Shown here: positions 4,844 through 9,145 of the stretch, in pieces
How positions within the stretch are numbered: the first letter of the stretch is position 1
How the letters are laid out: every line of letters begins with the position of its first letter
Assembly (NCBI GenBank): GCA_031262845.1
Contig: JAISGZ010000001.1
Location: 1-9,145 of the forward strand
Reading direction: 5' to 3'
DNA: 9,145 nucleotides
DNA from: Propionibacteriaceae bacterium
GTDB lineage: Bacteria; Actinomycetota; Actinomycetes; Propionibacteriales; Propionibacteriaceae
The notes under the pieces: generated by a model
Seen by the model: only the letters and a program-made list of their open reading frames with translations
What the model was told of the DNA's origin: nothing
Database searches by the model: none
Made by a program: the position numbers and the translations under genes

Positions 4844-5910
4844 CGCGACCGCCGATCAGTCGCCGGCGAAGGCCCAGTCGGGCCGATCAGCTGGTCGATT
4901 ATCTGACGGCACAGACGAGCCCACCGCCGACCGGCTAAACGACCAGGTGGCAAGCCACGATCGGCCAGCAGCGTCAAGCCCGGCAGAGTCGGCAGGGAAG
5001 CCAGCAGCGAACAGCCGAGGGCATCCGCCACCGCCGACGGCGCAATCGCTCCCGAGCGGTCGGTCCGGACGACGACGTCGACCCGGCGATCGGTCAGATC
5101 AGCCAAGACCGCAGTGGTCGCGGCCACGGAACGGACCGACTGGCCACACACCGTGACCAGGCGAGTGGCGGCCCGGATAGCTTCGTCACGGGCCGGGCTG
5201 GCGGCCCGTCCGACATCGGCGACCACGACTGCCCCGGTCCGGGCCAAACCATCGATGACCGCACTGACGGCTTCGGCTGGCGGGTCACGTCGGTCGGTTC
5301 GGCTGGCCGCGACTACGGCCAGGCCGTCGACCGTGGGCAAACGGCCACTGAGGTCAGCCACCTGGCCGGTTGCCGAACGCAAAGTATCCCAACGCCAGCC
5401 CGGTTCGGCTTCCGCTCCGACGACTAAGTCGAGACCACCGCCGAGAAAGTCGAGATCGAGTAAAGCCGCTGGCCCTCGCCGTTGAGCTGCCAAAGCCAGA
5501 CCGGCCGCCAAGGTACTCGCACCGACGCCGCCGGCGCCGGGGACGATGGCGATGACCGGTCCGTGGGAAGACACCGAGCCACTGACGACTTGGGCTAGCC
5601 AACGAGAGCCTGATGGCAGCGTGATCACGGTTGCTCGCAACGGCATCGACCAAGCCGCGAGCTGATCTTCGGTTCCGGCCGGCCCTAACAGATAGATGTC
5701 GGATCGCGGCGGCAAAGCCAAACCAGCCACCGTAGCGGCCAAATCGAAGCCGACCAGAACCATCGTGGCGTCGCGCCAGCGGGACCGAATATCACTCGGC
5801 TGCGACACCGTGGCGACAGCACTATCGCGGGTAGCGGCAGCCGCTAAAACCGCTTGGACTAAGTCAGAGTCGCCACTGATCAAAACTGTGGTCGTACGTC
5901 CGGTGTTCAC
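4840..5910 (-). CDS. ssd: Ssd/CpaE-like ParA-MinD family protein of the Tad locus
   Basis: First gene of the pilus operon, 356 aa, similar in design to mycobacterial Ssd (Rv3660c) and CpaE/TadZ proteins, which position or regulate Tad pili or, for Ssd, affect septum formation. Residues 1-110 look like a degenerate receiver-type fold (VLISGDSDLV, MVLVGFDL, DIYLLGP). Residues 117-345 are the P-loop part: PGAGGVGAST (124-133) at the Walker A position, LLDLDFLGGGLDLVVG (150-165) and VVVADVGR (228-235). The Lys expected in GK[ST]T is Ala131, a change I recall as typical of the actinobacterial Ssd group, so normal ATP hydrolysis is doubtful. The start is GTG at 5910: no other start codon occurs upstream in frame and there is no ribosome binding site, so the mRNA may be leaderless. 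Stop overlaps tadA. Confidence 0.88.
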   Translation of the reverse strand: MNTGRTTTVLISGDSDLVQAVLAAAATRDSAVATVSQPSDIRSRWRDATMVLVGFDLAATVAGLALPPRSDIYLLGPAGTEDQLAAWSMPLRATVITLPSGSRWLAQVVSGSVSSHGPVIAIVPGAGGVGASTLAAGLALAAQRRGPAALLDLDFLGGGLDLVVGAEAEPGWRWDTLRSATGQVADLSGRLPTVDGLAVVAASRTDRRDPPAEAVSAVIDGLARTGAVVVADVGRAASPARDEAIRAATRLVTVCGQSVRSVAATTAVLADLTDRRVDVVVRTDRSGAIAPSAVADALGCSLLASLPTLPGLTLLADRGLPPGRLAGRRWARLCRQIIDQLIGPTGPSPATDRRSR

Positions 5911-5916
5911 GTTCGG

Positions 5917-5922
5917 ACTATG
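5917..5922 (-). promoter_or_regulatory. Possible -10 element of a leaderless ssd promoter
   Basis: The minus strand reads CATAGT followed by six bases and then the GTG start, the spacing expected if transcription starts at the first base of the codon. The hexamer departs from TAnnnT at the first base. A GTGACC 19 bases upstream is a poor -35 match. This would drive the whole ssd-tadA-tadB-tadC block. Confidence 0.35.
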
Positions 5923-5960
5923 AGTCGAAAACCGATCAATTGGTCACTGACGAGACAAAA

Positions 5961-5999
5961 TGTGGATAACTCAGATTGTTCTGGCTGTTCTGTGGATAA
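5961..5999 (-). promoter_or_regulatory. Two TTATCCACA sites 30 bp apart upstream of ssd
   Basis: The plus strand shows TGTGGATAAC at 5961-5970 and 5991-6000, so the minus strand has two exact TTATCCACA sites (5961-5969 and 5991-5999) in the same orientation, about three helical turns apart. They lie about 51-60 and 81-90 bases before the ssd start, a usual place for activator binding, and between the divergent ssd and methyltransferase genes. The sequence is the DnaA-box consensus; binding by DnaA is inference. Confidence 0.55.
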
Positions 6000-6031
6000 C
6001 CGCTCCGGAAGCCAAGTTTTGTCACATGGTC

Positions 6032-6049
6032 TTGACAGGGTGGTTGACA
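6032..6049 (+). promoter_or_regulatory. Two tandem TTGACA hexamers
   Basis: Perfect -35 consensus hexamers stand at 6032-6037 and 6044-6049, 12 bp apart, facing the methyltransferase gene. No good -10 hexamer sits 16-18 bases downstream; the best are CGATAT or GATATG at 6066-6072 for the second hexamer. They could be a plus-strand promoter or a direct-repeat operator. Confidence 0.3.
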
Positions 6050-6058
6050 TGACTCAAA

Positions 6059-6072
6059 GAGGAGGCGATATG
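6059..6072 (+). promoter_or_regulatory. Strong ribosome binding site with ATG but no recognised gene
   Basis: AGAGGAGG followed by CGAT and ATG (6070-6072) is an excellent translation start. The frame that follows stays open for 91 codons to 6345 but overlaps the methyltransferase in another frame, and its Arg/Pro-rich product looks like an out-of-frame read of that gene. It may be an upstream start that affects methyltransferase translation, or chance. Confidence 0.3.
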
Positions 6073-6130
6073 AGGTCGCAGGAAGCGGTTAATCCCGGCG
6101 TGCGTGGCGGTGTACCCGGAATGAGTTCAG

Positions 6131-6136
6131 TAGAGT
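6131..6136 (+). promoter_or_regulatory. Possible -10 element of a leaderless methyltransferase promoter
   Basis: TAGAGT fits TAnnnT and is followed by six bases (CGTCCC) and the ATG at 6143. No Shine-Dalgarno sequence is present close to this ATG. The TAG inside the hexamer is also the in-frame stop that prevents any earlier start. No clear -35 is visible. Confidence 0.4.
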
Positions 6137-6142
6137 CGTCCC

Positions 6143-6889
6143 ATGGCTTCGCGTTTGGTTTTCCCGCCGACCGCCCTGTCTTGGTTGCTCGGTGGAAAAC
6201 GCGCCCGCGTACTCGTGATCGGCGCCACTGGCGGCTACCCAGGTTTGTTCGTCCGAGCTGGCCACGATGTCACGGTGGTCGATCGCGACCCGGCTCGGCT
6301 GAGCCTTATTCGCGACCGCCAGCCACAGGTTCACGTGATCACTAGCCGGGCTGAGGCGTTGCCGTTCGACCCGAGTGCGTTTGACGTGGTCGCTGCCATG
6401 CAGAACTTTCATACCTTTGCTCCGGGCCTGGCTTTGGCGGAGTGGGCCCGGGTCTTAAAGCCTGGTGGCTGGGTGGCGCTGGCCTATATCAAACGGGATG
6501 ATTCGATTCCTTGGGTGCGCAAGTTAGCCCAGATTATTCAGACCCGGTTACCGGATGCCATGCGCGGTGATTTCGGCGATGAAACCTTGGCTCACTTGGC
6601 CCAGTCGCCCTATTTTCCCGCCTGTGAGCAACGCCATTTCCGGTTGTGGGCCCCGTGTACCCGCGAGGAACTCCAAGCCCAAGCCGAGGTTGCCCAGGGT
6701 GCCGACCAGTTACCAGCCGGCCAGTTGCAACAACTGGTCGAGGAAGTCGGTCAGCTCTATGACGACTACGCTCGCGTGCCTGATCCGTTGCAGTTGCCGT
6801 ATTCGCTGGTCGGAGTCCGGGGTTTGGTCGACCACAGTGAGTTGACGTCAGCGCTGGCGCCGCCGGACGACGGTCTGCGGATTCTCTGA
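6143..6889 (+). CDS. Class I SAM-dependent methyltransferase, substrate unknown
   Basis: Cytoplasmic methyltransferase of the Methyltransf_11 kind, 248 aa. SAM-binding motif I is VLVIGATGGYPG (23-34), with the acidic ribose-binding residue at the end of strand two (VTVVDRD, D47). AEALPFDPSAFDVV (70-83) is the usual motif II region, and VLKPGGWVALAY (104-115) the post-II motif. The C-terminal third (about 120-248) has no motif I can tie to a substrate; RLWAPCTREEL (167-177) may be part of a binding cap. The ATG at 6143 is the first possible start after an in-frame TAG at 6131 and has no ribosome binding site, so a leaderless mRNA is likely. It is divergent from ssd and shares a 232-bp control region with the pilus operon; a link to pili is only positional. 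Confidence 0.85.
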   Translation: MASRLVFPPTALSWLLGGKRARVLVIGATGGYPGLFVRAGHDVTVVDRDPARLSLIRDRQPQVHVITSRAEALPFDPSAFDVVAAMQNFHTFAPGLALAEWARVLKPGGWVALAYIKRDDSIPWVRKLAQIIQTRLPDAMRGDFGDETLAHLAQSPYFPACEQRHFRLWAPCTREELQAQAEVAQGADQLPAGQLQQLVEEVGQLYDDYARVPDPLQLPYSLVGVRGLVDHSELTSALAPPDDGLRIL

Positions 6890-6946
6890 GCCCTATTCCA
6901 CCAAGCATCGTCTTGGCGAGCGTCCCCTGATACGTTCGCTGGTGGG

Positions 6947-7030
6947 ATGAGTGACGCGAAAGCGGACTGGAAGCCCGTCGAGTGTTGGCCGGACTGTCCA
7001 CGTCCTGATCAGTGGCCGCTCAATCGTTGA
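6947..7030 (+). CDS. Possible 27-residue small protein
   Basis: An ATG at 6947 opens a 27-codon frame ending in TGA at 7028-7030. The product is rich in Trp, Pro and Asp and contains CWPDCP (residues 13-18), a C-x3-C pair. Upstream is only GGTGGG directly against the ATG, which is too close for a good ribosome binding site. It could be chance; I recognise no family. Confidence 0.15.
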   Translation: MSDAKADWKPVECWPDCPRPDQWPLNR

Positions 7031-7139
7031 TGATCGGTGAATTAGAGCTGAGGCTGACGGAATCGTCCCAGCAACGACCAAAGCGTCCAAGCCAAGGCTC
7101 ACTGACCACCACGATCTGTCGTCACGGAACAACGGGCGT

Positions 7140-7145
7140 TAGGCT
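7140..7145 (+). promoter_or_regulatory. Possible -10 element for the holin-family gene
   Basis: TAGGCT fits TAnnnT and is identical to the proposed -10 of the NUDIX gene. It would give an untranslated leader of about 40 bases before the ATG at 7192. No clear -35 is visible. Confidence 0.25.
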
Positions 7146-7179
7146 GGGACATAAGTCAGTCTGGGTTAGCCAGTGACGC

Positions 7180-7186
7180 AAGGAGG
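7180..7186 (+). promoter_or_regulatory. Consensus ribosome binding site of the holin-family gene
   Basis: AAGGAGG stands five bases before the ATG at 7192 and is the strongest Shine-Dalgarno match for an assigned gene in the window. It fixes the start and predicts efficient translation. Confidence 0.8.
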
Positions 7187-7191
7187 TCCCT

Positions 7192-7683
7192 ATGTTCGGC
7201 CATGACGAGACTAAAGCCTCATCGGAGCGGTCGGATGTCGCTCAATTAGTCAGTTCGATCACGGGGGACGTGCGTCAGATCATCCAGGGTGAGGTCGCTC
7301 TCGCTCAAGCCGAGTTACGGGTCTTAGGCCGGCGACTGGCACTGGATGGGGCTTTGCTCGGTCTGATCGTTGGCCTGGTCGCGGTGTCCGCCATCGTTGT
7401 GGCGGGATTGGTGGCCGTTGGTTTCAGCTGGTTGCTGGGCGCGACGACGTCACTGTCACCGTGGGCTTGCGGCTTCTTGGGCTGCCTGATCGCGCTGGTG
7501 TTGTTCCTGGTCATCATTGGGGTGACCGCCGTGGTTCTAGTCAAGCGTCTGAAAGGCGACAGCGCGGAACTGAAAACCGCCATTGGCCGAATCAGCGACA
7601 CGACCAAAGAAGCCTTCGGCGCCTTGCAGGAGGGTGTGACCCAGGGCCAGGAGTTGGTGGAGTCACAAAGTCGACGCGACTAG
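7192..7683 (+). CDS. Actinobacterial holin-X family membrane protein
   Basis: Small integral membrane protein of 163 aa in the style of the 'phage holin family, actinobacterial holin-X' group (Phage_holin_3_6). A hydrophilic N-terminal helix (about 12-50, with DVRQIIQGEVALAQAELR at 26-43) precedes two long membrane segments (about 52-83 and 92-117), and an amphipathic, charged C-terminal helix (about 118-160) follows. Despite the name, such genes are usual chromosomal genes in actinobacteria and there is no phage gene nearby, so lysis is unlikely to be its job; the true role is unknown. The start is set by AAGGAGG five bases upstream. It converges with the NUDIX gene, with 117 bp between them. 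A related membrane protein is found in the same chromosomal neighbourhood in mycobacteria, as far as I recall. Confidence 0.8.
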   Translation: MFGHDETKASSERSDVAQLVSSITGDVRQIIQGEVALAQAELRVLGRRLALDGALLGLIVGLVAVSAIVVAGLVAVGFSWLLGATTSLSPWACGFLGCLIALVLFLVIIGVTAVVLVKRLKGDSAELKTAIGRISDTTKEAFGALQEGVTQGQELVESQSRRD

Positions 7684-7763
7684 TGGTCTGTGTCAGGGAA
7701 TCGTTGGGTTGGCGCCGTCTTCGTTGTTAGCTGCTCGGACACTTAGCCGAACGCCCACAGGTT

Positions 7764-7786
7764 GCCAAGAATGACCTGTCATTGGC
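7764..7786. terminator. Weak hairpin between convergent genes
   Basis: GCC (7764-7766) plus AATGA (7770-7774) pair with TCATT (7779-7783) plus GGC (7784-7786) around a 4-base loop, with a 3-base bulge. It lies between the convergent holin-family and NUDIX genes, where a bidirectional terminator is expected, but no T-run follows on either strand. Confidence 0.25.
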
Positions 7787-7800
7787 GGCCTAGCGAGGAC

Positions 7801-8451
7801 TTAAACCGGCCGCCAGCGTGGTGGCACCGGCCGAATATCCGACGGGTCCCAATCTTGTGACCAGCTGCCCGCCGTTAACAAGGCGTCGAGTACGAAGGCC
7901 GTGAAACCCCAGATAAAAAGGTCATCCGCCTCAAAACCAGGTCCGGTCGCACCGCGTGGATGAAGCCAAGTGAAGCGATGGTCGGGGTCAGCGAGGTGTG
8001 ACACTGGTAAATGGGCGATGGCGGCAACTTCGGCCGGGTTGGCCGTCAAGTGAGCCTGACCGTCCCACCAACCGACGACCGCCCGGACCGCGAACCGGCT
8101 GACGTCGATTCGCGACGGCGGTAATTCGCCGATCACGTGAACTGCCGCCGTCGCCAATCCGACTTCTTCCTCGGCTTCACGACAGGCCGCCATCGTTGGC
8201 GTCTCGCCAGCTTCGATACCGCCGCCGGGGAACGAAACCTGCCCGGCGTGGTGTGTCAGTTCAGCCGATCGGACGGTCAGCAAGACGGTCGGGTCGGTTT
8301 GGTGGTCCAACAACACGAGGACGGCGGCGCGTTGGACGGGTCCTGGAGCGGCCGCAGTTGACGACAGGGCGGCGTTAACCTCGGCGGAGGTTGAGAGTTG
8401 ACTCGCCAATTGAGCCAGAGACGGTGGAAGCGGTGGTTGGTCTGTCGTCAC
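7801..8451 (-). CDS. NUDIX hydrolase, probable CoA pyrophosphatase
   Basis: Cytoplasmic NUDIX enzyme of 216 aa. The Nudix box is complete: G77-x5-E83-x7-R91-E92-A-x-E95-E96-x-G98-L99, with the metal-binding glutamates present. Directly before it LLTVRSAELTHHAGQVSFPG (57-76) matches the extra motif of CoA pyrophosphatases (NudL/PCD1 type), which cut CoA and its thioesters to 3'-phospho-AMP and 4'-phosphopantetheine derivatives. Substrate is inferred from the motif. The length fits the group (about 190-230 aa). The GTG at 8451 has no ribosome binding site, but TAGGCT stands six bases before it, so a leaderless mRNA is likely. It is divergent from the PBP gene. A NUDIX gene (Rv3672c) lies in a similar neighbourhood in mycobacteria. 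Confidence 0.9.
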   Translation of the reverse strand: MTTDQPPLPPSLAQLASQLSTSAEVNAALSSTAAAPGPVQRAAVLVLLDHQTDPTVLLTVRSAELTHHAGQVSFPGGGIEAGETPTMAACREAEEEVGLATAAVHVIGELPPSRIDVSRFAVRAVVGWWDGQAHLTANPAEVAAIAHLPVSHLADPDHRFTWLHPRGATGPGFEADDLFIWGFTAFVLDALLTAGSWSQDWDPSDIRPVPPRWRPV

Positions 8452-8457
8452 TCGGTC

Positions 8458-8463
8458 AGCCTA
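8458..8463 (-). promoter_or_regulatory. Possible -10 element of a leaderless NUDIX promoter
   Basis: On the minus strand TAGGCT (TAnnnT) is followed by six bases and the GTG start at 8451. No Shine-Dalgarno sequence is present, so transcription probably starts at or next to the first codon base. No clear -35 is visible. Confidence 0.45.
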
Positions 8464-8658
8464 GTCGCCTGTTGCGCTTAACAGTCGAGTCATTCGTGGT
8501 GACCGCTGGCCCCGCCGTGTAGTGCGAATATGTCATTGATGTCGCGACCGGGCAACAGTGGGCGGTCACGTCAGAAATCTCCAATGCAAAAGAATCTCGG
8601 GTCATTCGCAGTAGTCAGTGGCGTGACCAACCAGGCGGAAAAGGAAGGAGAGAAGGTA

Positions 8659-8678
8659 GCGGTCAACGGCTTGAAACC
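8659..8678. repeat. Imperfect inverted repeat upstream of the PBP gene
   Basis: GGTCAA and TTG-AA-ACC face each other around CGGC, giving a 6-bp stem with a 2-base bulge. It lies about 45-65 bases before the PBP start and could be an operator half-pair, but the match is short. Confidence 0.2.
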
Positions 8679-8684
8679 GCAGCC

Positions 8685-8705
8685 GGCGCCGCGATGTTTC
8701 GCGCC
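8685..8705. repeat. Inverted repeat next to the PBP promoter
   Basis: GGCGC (8685-8689) pairs with GCGCC (8701-8705), and inside it CGCGA (8690-8694) can instead pair with TCGCG (8699-8703). It sits just before the proposed -10 element, where the -35 region would lie, so a DNA-binding protein or a folded element could act here. Confidence 0.3.
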
Positions 8706-8709
8706 ACGT

Positions 8710-8715
8710 TACTCT
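8710..8715 (+). promoter_or_regulatory. Possible -10 element of a leaderless PBP promoter
   Basis: TACTCT (TAnnnT) is followed by seven bases (AGGGGGC) and the ATG at 8723. The AGGGGG is too close to the ATG for normal ribosome binding, so a leaderless start fits better. Confidence 0.4.
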
Positions 8716-8722
8716 AGGGGGC

Positions 8723-9145
8723 ATGGCGAATCGACGTCTTACTCTGGGATCGACGACAAAGTCGATGCTGATGTTTCTCGGGCTCAGTATTTTGGCCGGT
8801 GCTCTGATGGCTGGGTTGGCGGTGCCGCTGGCAGCCTTGGCCGGGGTGACGGGCACCGTCGTGTCCGATTCCATCGACTCTCTGCCGGCTTATCTCGACA
8901 CACCGCCAGAGGCGATGCGGACGACGATTTATTTGGCTGACGGATCGGAATTAGCCCGTCTTTACGATGAAAACCGCGAGGTGTTGTCGTCGCTGGATGA
9001 GATTTCTCCGTTGATGCGCCAAGCCCAAATTGATATCGAAGACGAACGTTTTTACGATCACGGCGCGATGGATTTAAAAGGTACTTTCCGGGCTTTTCTC
9101 AGTAATATCGTTGGTGGGGCGACCCAGGGTGGTTCGTCGATTACT
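8723..9145 (+). CDS. Class A penicillin-binding protein, N-terminal part (cut by window end)
   Basis: The first 141 residues of a bifunctional peptidoglycan glycosyltransferase/transpeptidase; the rest lies beyond the right edge. A short basic cytoplasmic N-terminus (MANRRLTLGSTTKS) is followed by one membrane segment (about 15-47). A spacer follows with TTIYLADGSELARLYDENRE (67-86), a stretch usual before the catalytic domain. GT51 motif 1 is IEDERFYDHGAMD (105-117) with probable catalytic Glu106, and the window ends inside motif 2, GGSSIT (136-141), normally continued by Gln-Gln. It builds glycan strands from lipid II at the outer face of the membrane; the transpeptidase part is expected but not seen. 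Place next to a NUDIX gene and the pilus cluster suggests a PonA2-like protein. The ATG is preceded by a -10-like TACTCT seven bases away. Confidence 0.9.
   Translation, partial: MANRRLTLGSTTKSMLMFLGLSILAGALMAGLAVPLAALAGVTGTVVSDSIDSLPAYLDTPPEAMRTTIYLADGSELARLYDENREVLSSLDEISPLMRQAQIDIEDERFYDHGAMDLKGTFRAFLSNIVGGATQGGSSIT

Larger units (their letters stand above)
6890..7191. other. 302-bp region between methyltransferase and holin-family gene
   Basis: I see no supported gene. A weak 5-bp hairpin (CCAAG 6901-6905, CTTGG 6912-6916) without a T-run follows the methyltransferase. A 27-codon frame lies at 6947-7030. The right end holds a possible promoter and a strong ribosome binding site for the next gene. 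Confidence 0.6.

Noticed and set aside
5961..5999. DnaA-box pair taken as a replication origin
   Set aside because: Only two boxes here and one 4 kb away, no AT-rich unwinding region and no dnaA, dnaN or related genes nearby; a regulatory role is more likely.
6893..7132. 79-codon minus-strand frame in the gap between methyltransferase and holin-family gene
   Set aside because: TTG start, no ribosome binding site, no recognisable motif, and it simply fills the gap.
7192..7683. Holin-like gene as a sign of a prophage
   Set aside because: No integrase, endolysin, capsid or tail gene is nearby, and this family is common as a normal chromosomal gene in actinobacteria.
8639..8657. Purine-rich AAGGAAGGAG-type tract upstream of the PBP gene as a ribosome binding site
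   Set aside because: No start codon lies at a suitable distance in the PBP frame, and that frame has a TGA at 8672 before the ATG at 8723.
8530..8940. 136-codon plus-strand frame overlapping the PBP start
   Set aside because: The right half is an out-of-frame read of the PBP gene, whose GT51 motifs are clear in the other frame; the left half has no motif.

Overview
The window reads as chromosomal DNA of a moderately high-GC actinobacterium. Gene content and order fit the Actinomycetota: a Tad/Flp-type pilus cluster led by an Ssd-like protein, with a DUF4244-type pilin and an Rv3654c-type TadE-like protein, and next to it an actinobacterial holin-X type membrane protein, a CoA-pyrophosphatase-like NUDIX enzyme and a class A penicillin-binding protein. 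From memory, the Mycobacterium tuberculosis chromosome has the same gene types in a related order (Rv3660c to Rv3654c, then Rv3672c and ponA2/Rv3682). The methyltransferase beside ssd recalls Propionibacteriaceae-like genomes, but I cannot fix a genus.

Layout. Positions 143-5910 hold a minus-strand Tad locus, read from right to left: ssd, tadA, tadB and tadC joined by 4-bp stop/start overlaps; a 520-bp non-coding gap; the flp pilin; a 146-bp gap with a strong hairpin; then tadE and an Rv3654c-like gene joined by a 1-bp overlap. Positions 1-142 hold short in-phase tandem repeats and may be the 3' end of a convergent plus-strand gene. Positions 5911-6142 are a divergent control region. On the plus strand follow a class I methyltransferase (6143-6889) and a holin-family membrane protein (7192-7683). 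A NUDIX hydrolase lies on the minus strand (7801-8451), and a truncated class A PBP runs off the right edge on the plus strand (8723-9145).

How the parts work together. Ssd is a ParA/MinD-like protein presumed to place or regulate the pilus machine. TadA is the hexameric secretion ATPase, and TadB and TadC are the inner-membrane platform. Flp is the major pilin, and TadE and the Rv3654c-like protein are pilin-like minor components. No prepilin peptidase (TadV/CpaA) is in the window, although Flp and TadE carry G/xxxxE cleavage sites, so it must be encoded elsewhere.

The most interesting part is the non-coding DNA. Three exact TTATCCACA (DnaA-box consensus) sites lie only in front of ssd (two, 30 bp apart, same orientation) and in front of flp (one). 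The flp transcript region also has palindromes, an 18-bp perfect stem upstream, a 12-bp perfect stem downstream, and a degenerate duplicate of the tadC 3' end. Several genes (methyltransferase, NUDIX, PBP, perhaps ssd) have a -10-like hexamer 6-7 nt before the start codon and no Shine-Dalgarno sequence, which suggests leaderless mRNAs; flp, tadE and the holin gene have clear ribosome binding sites.
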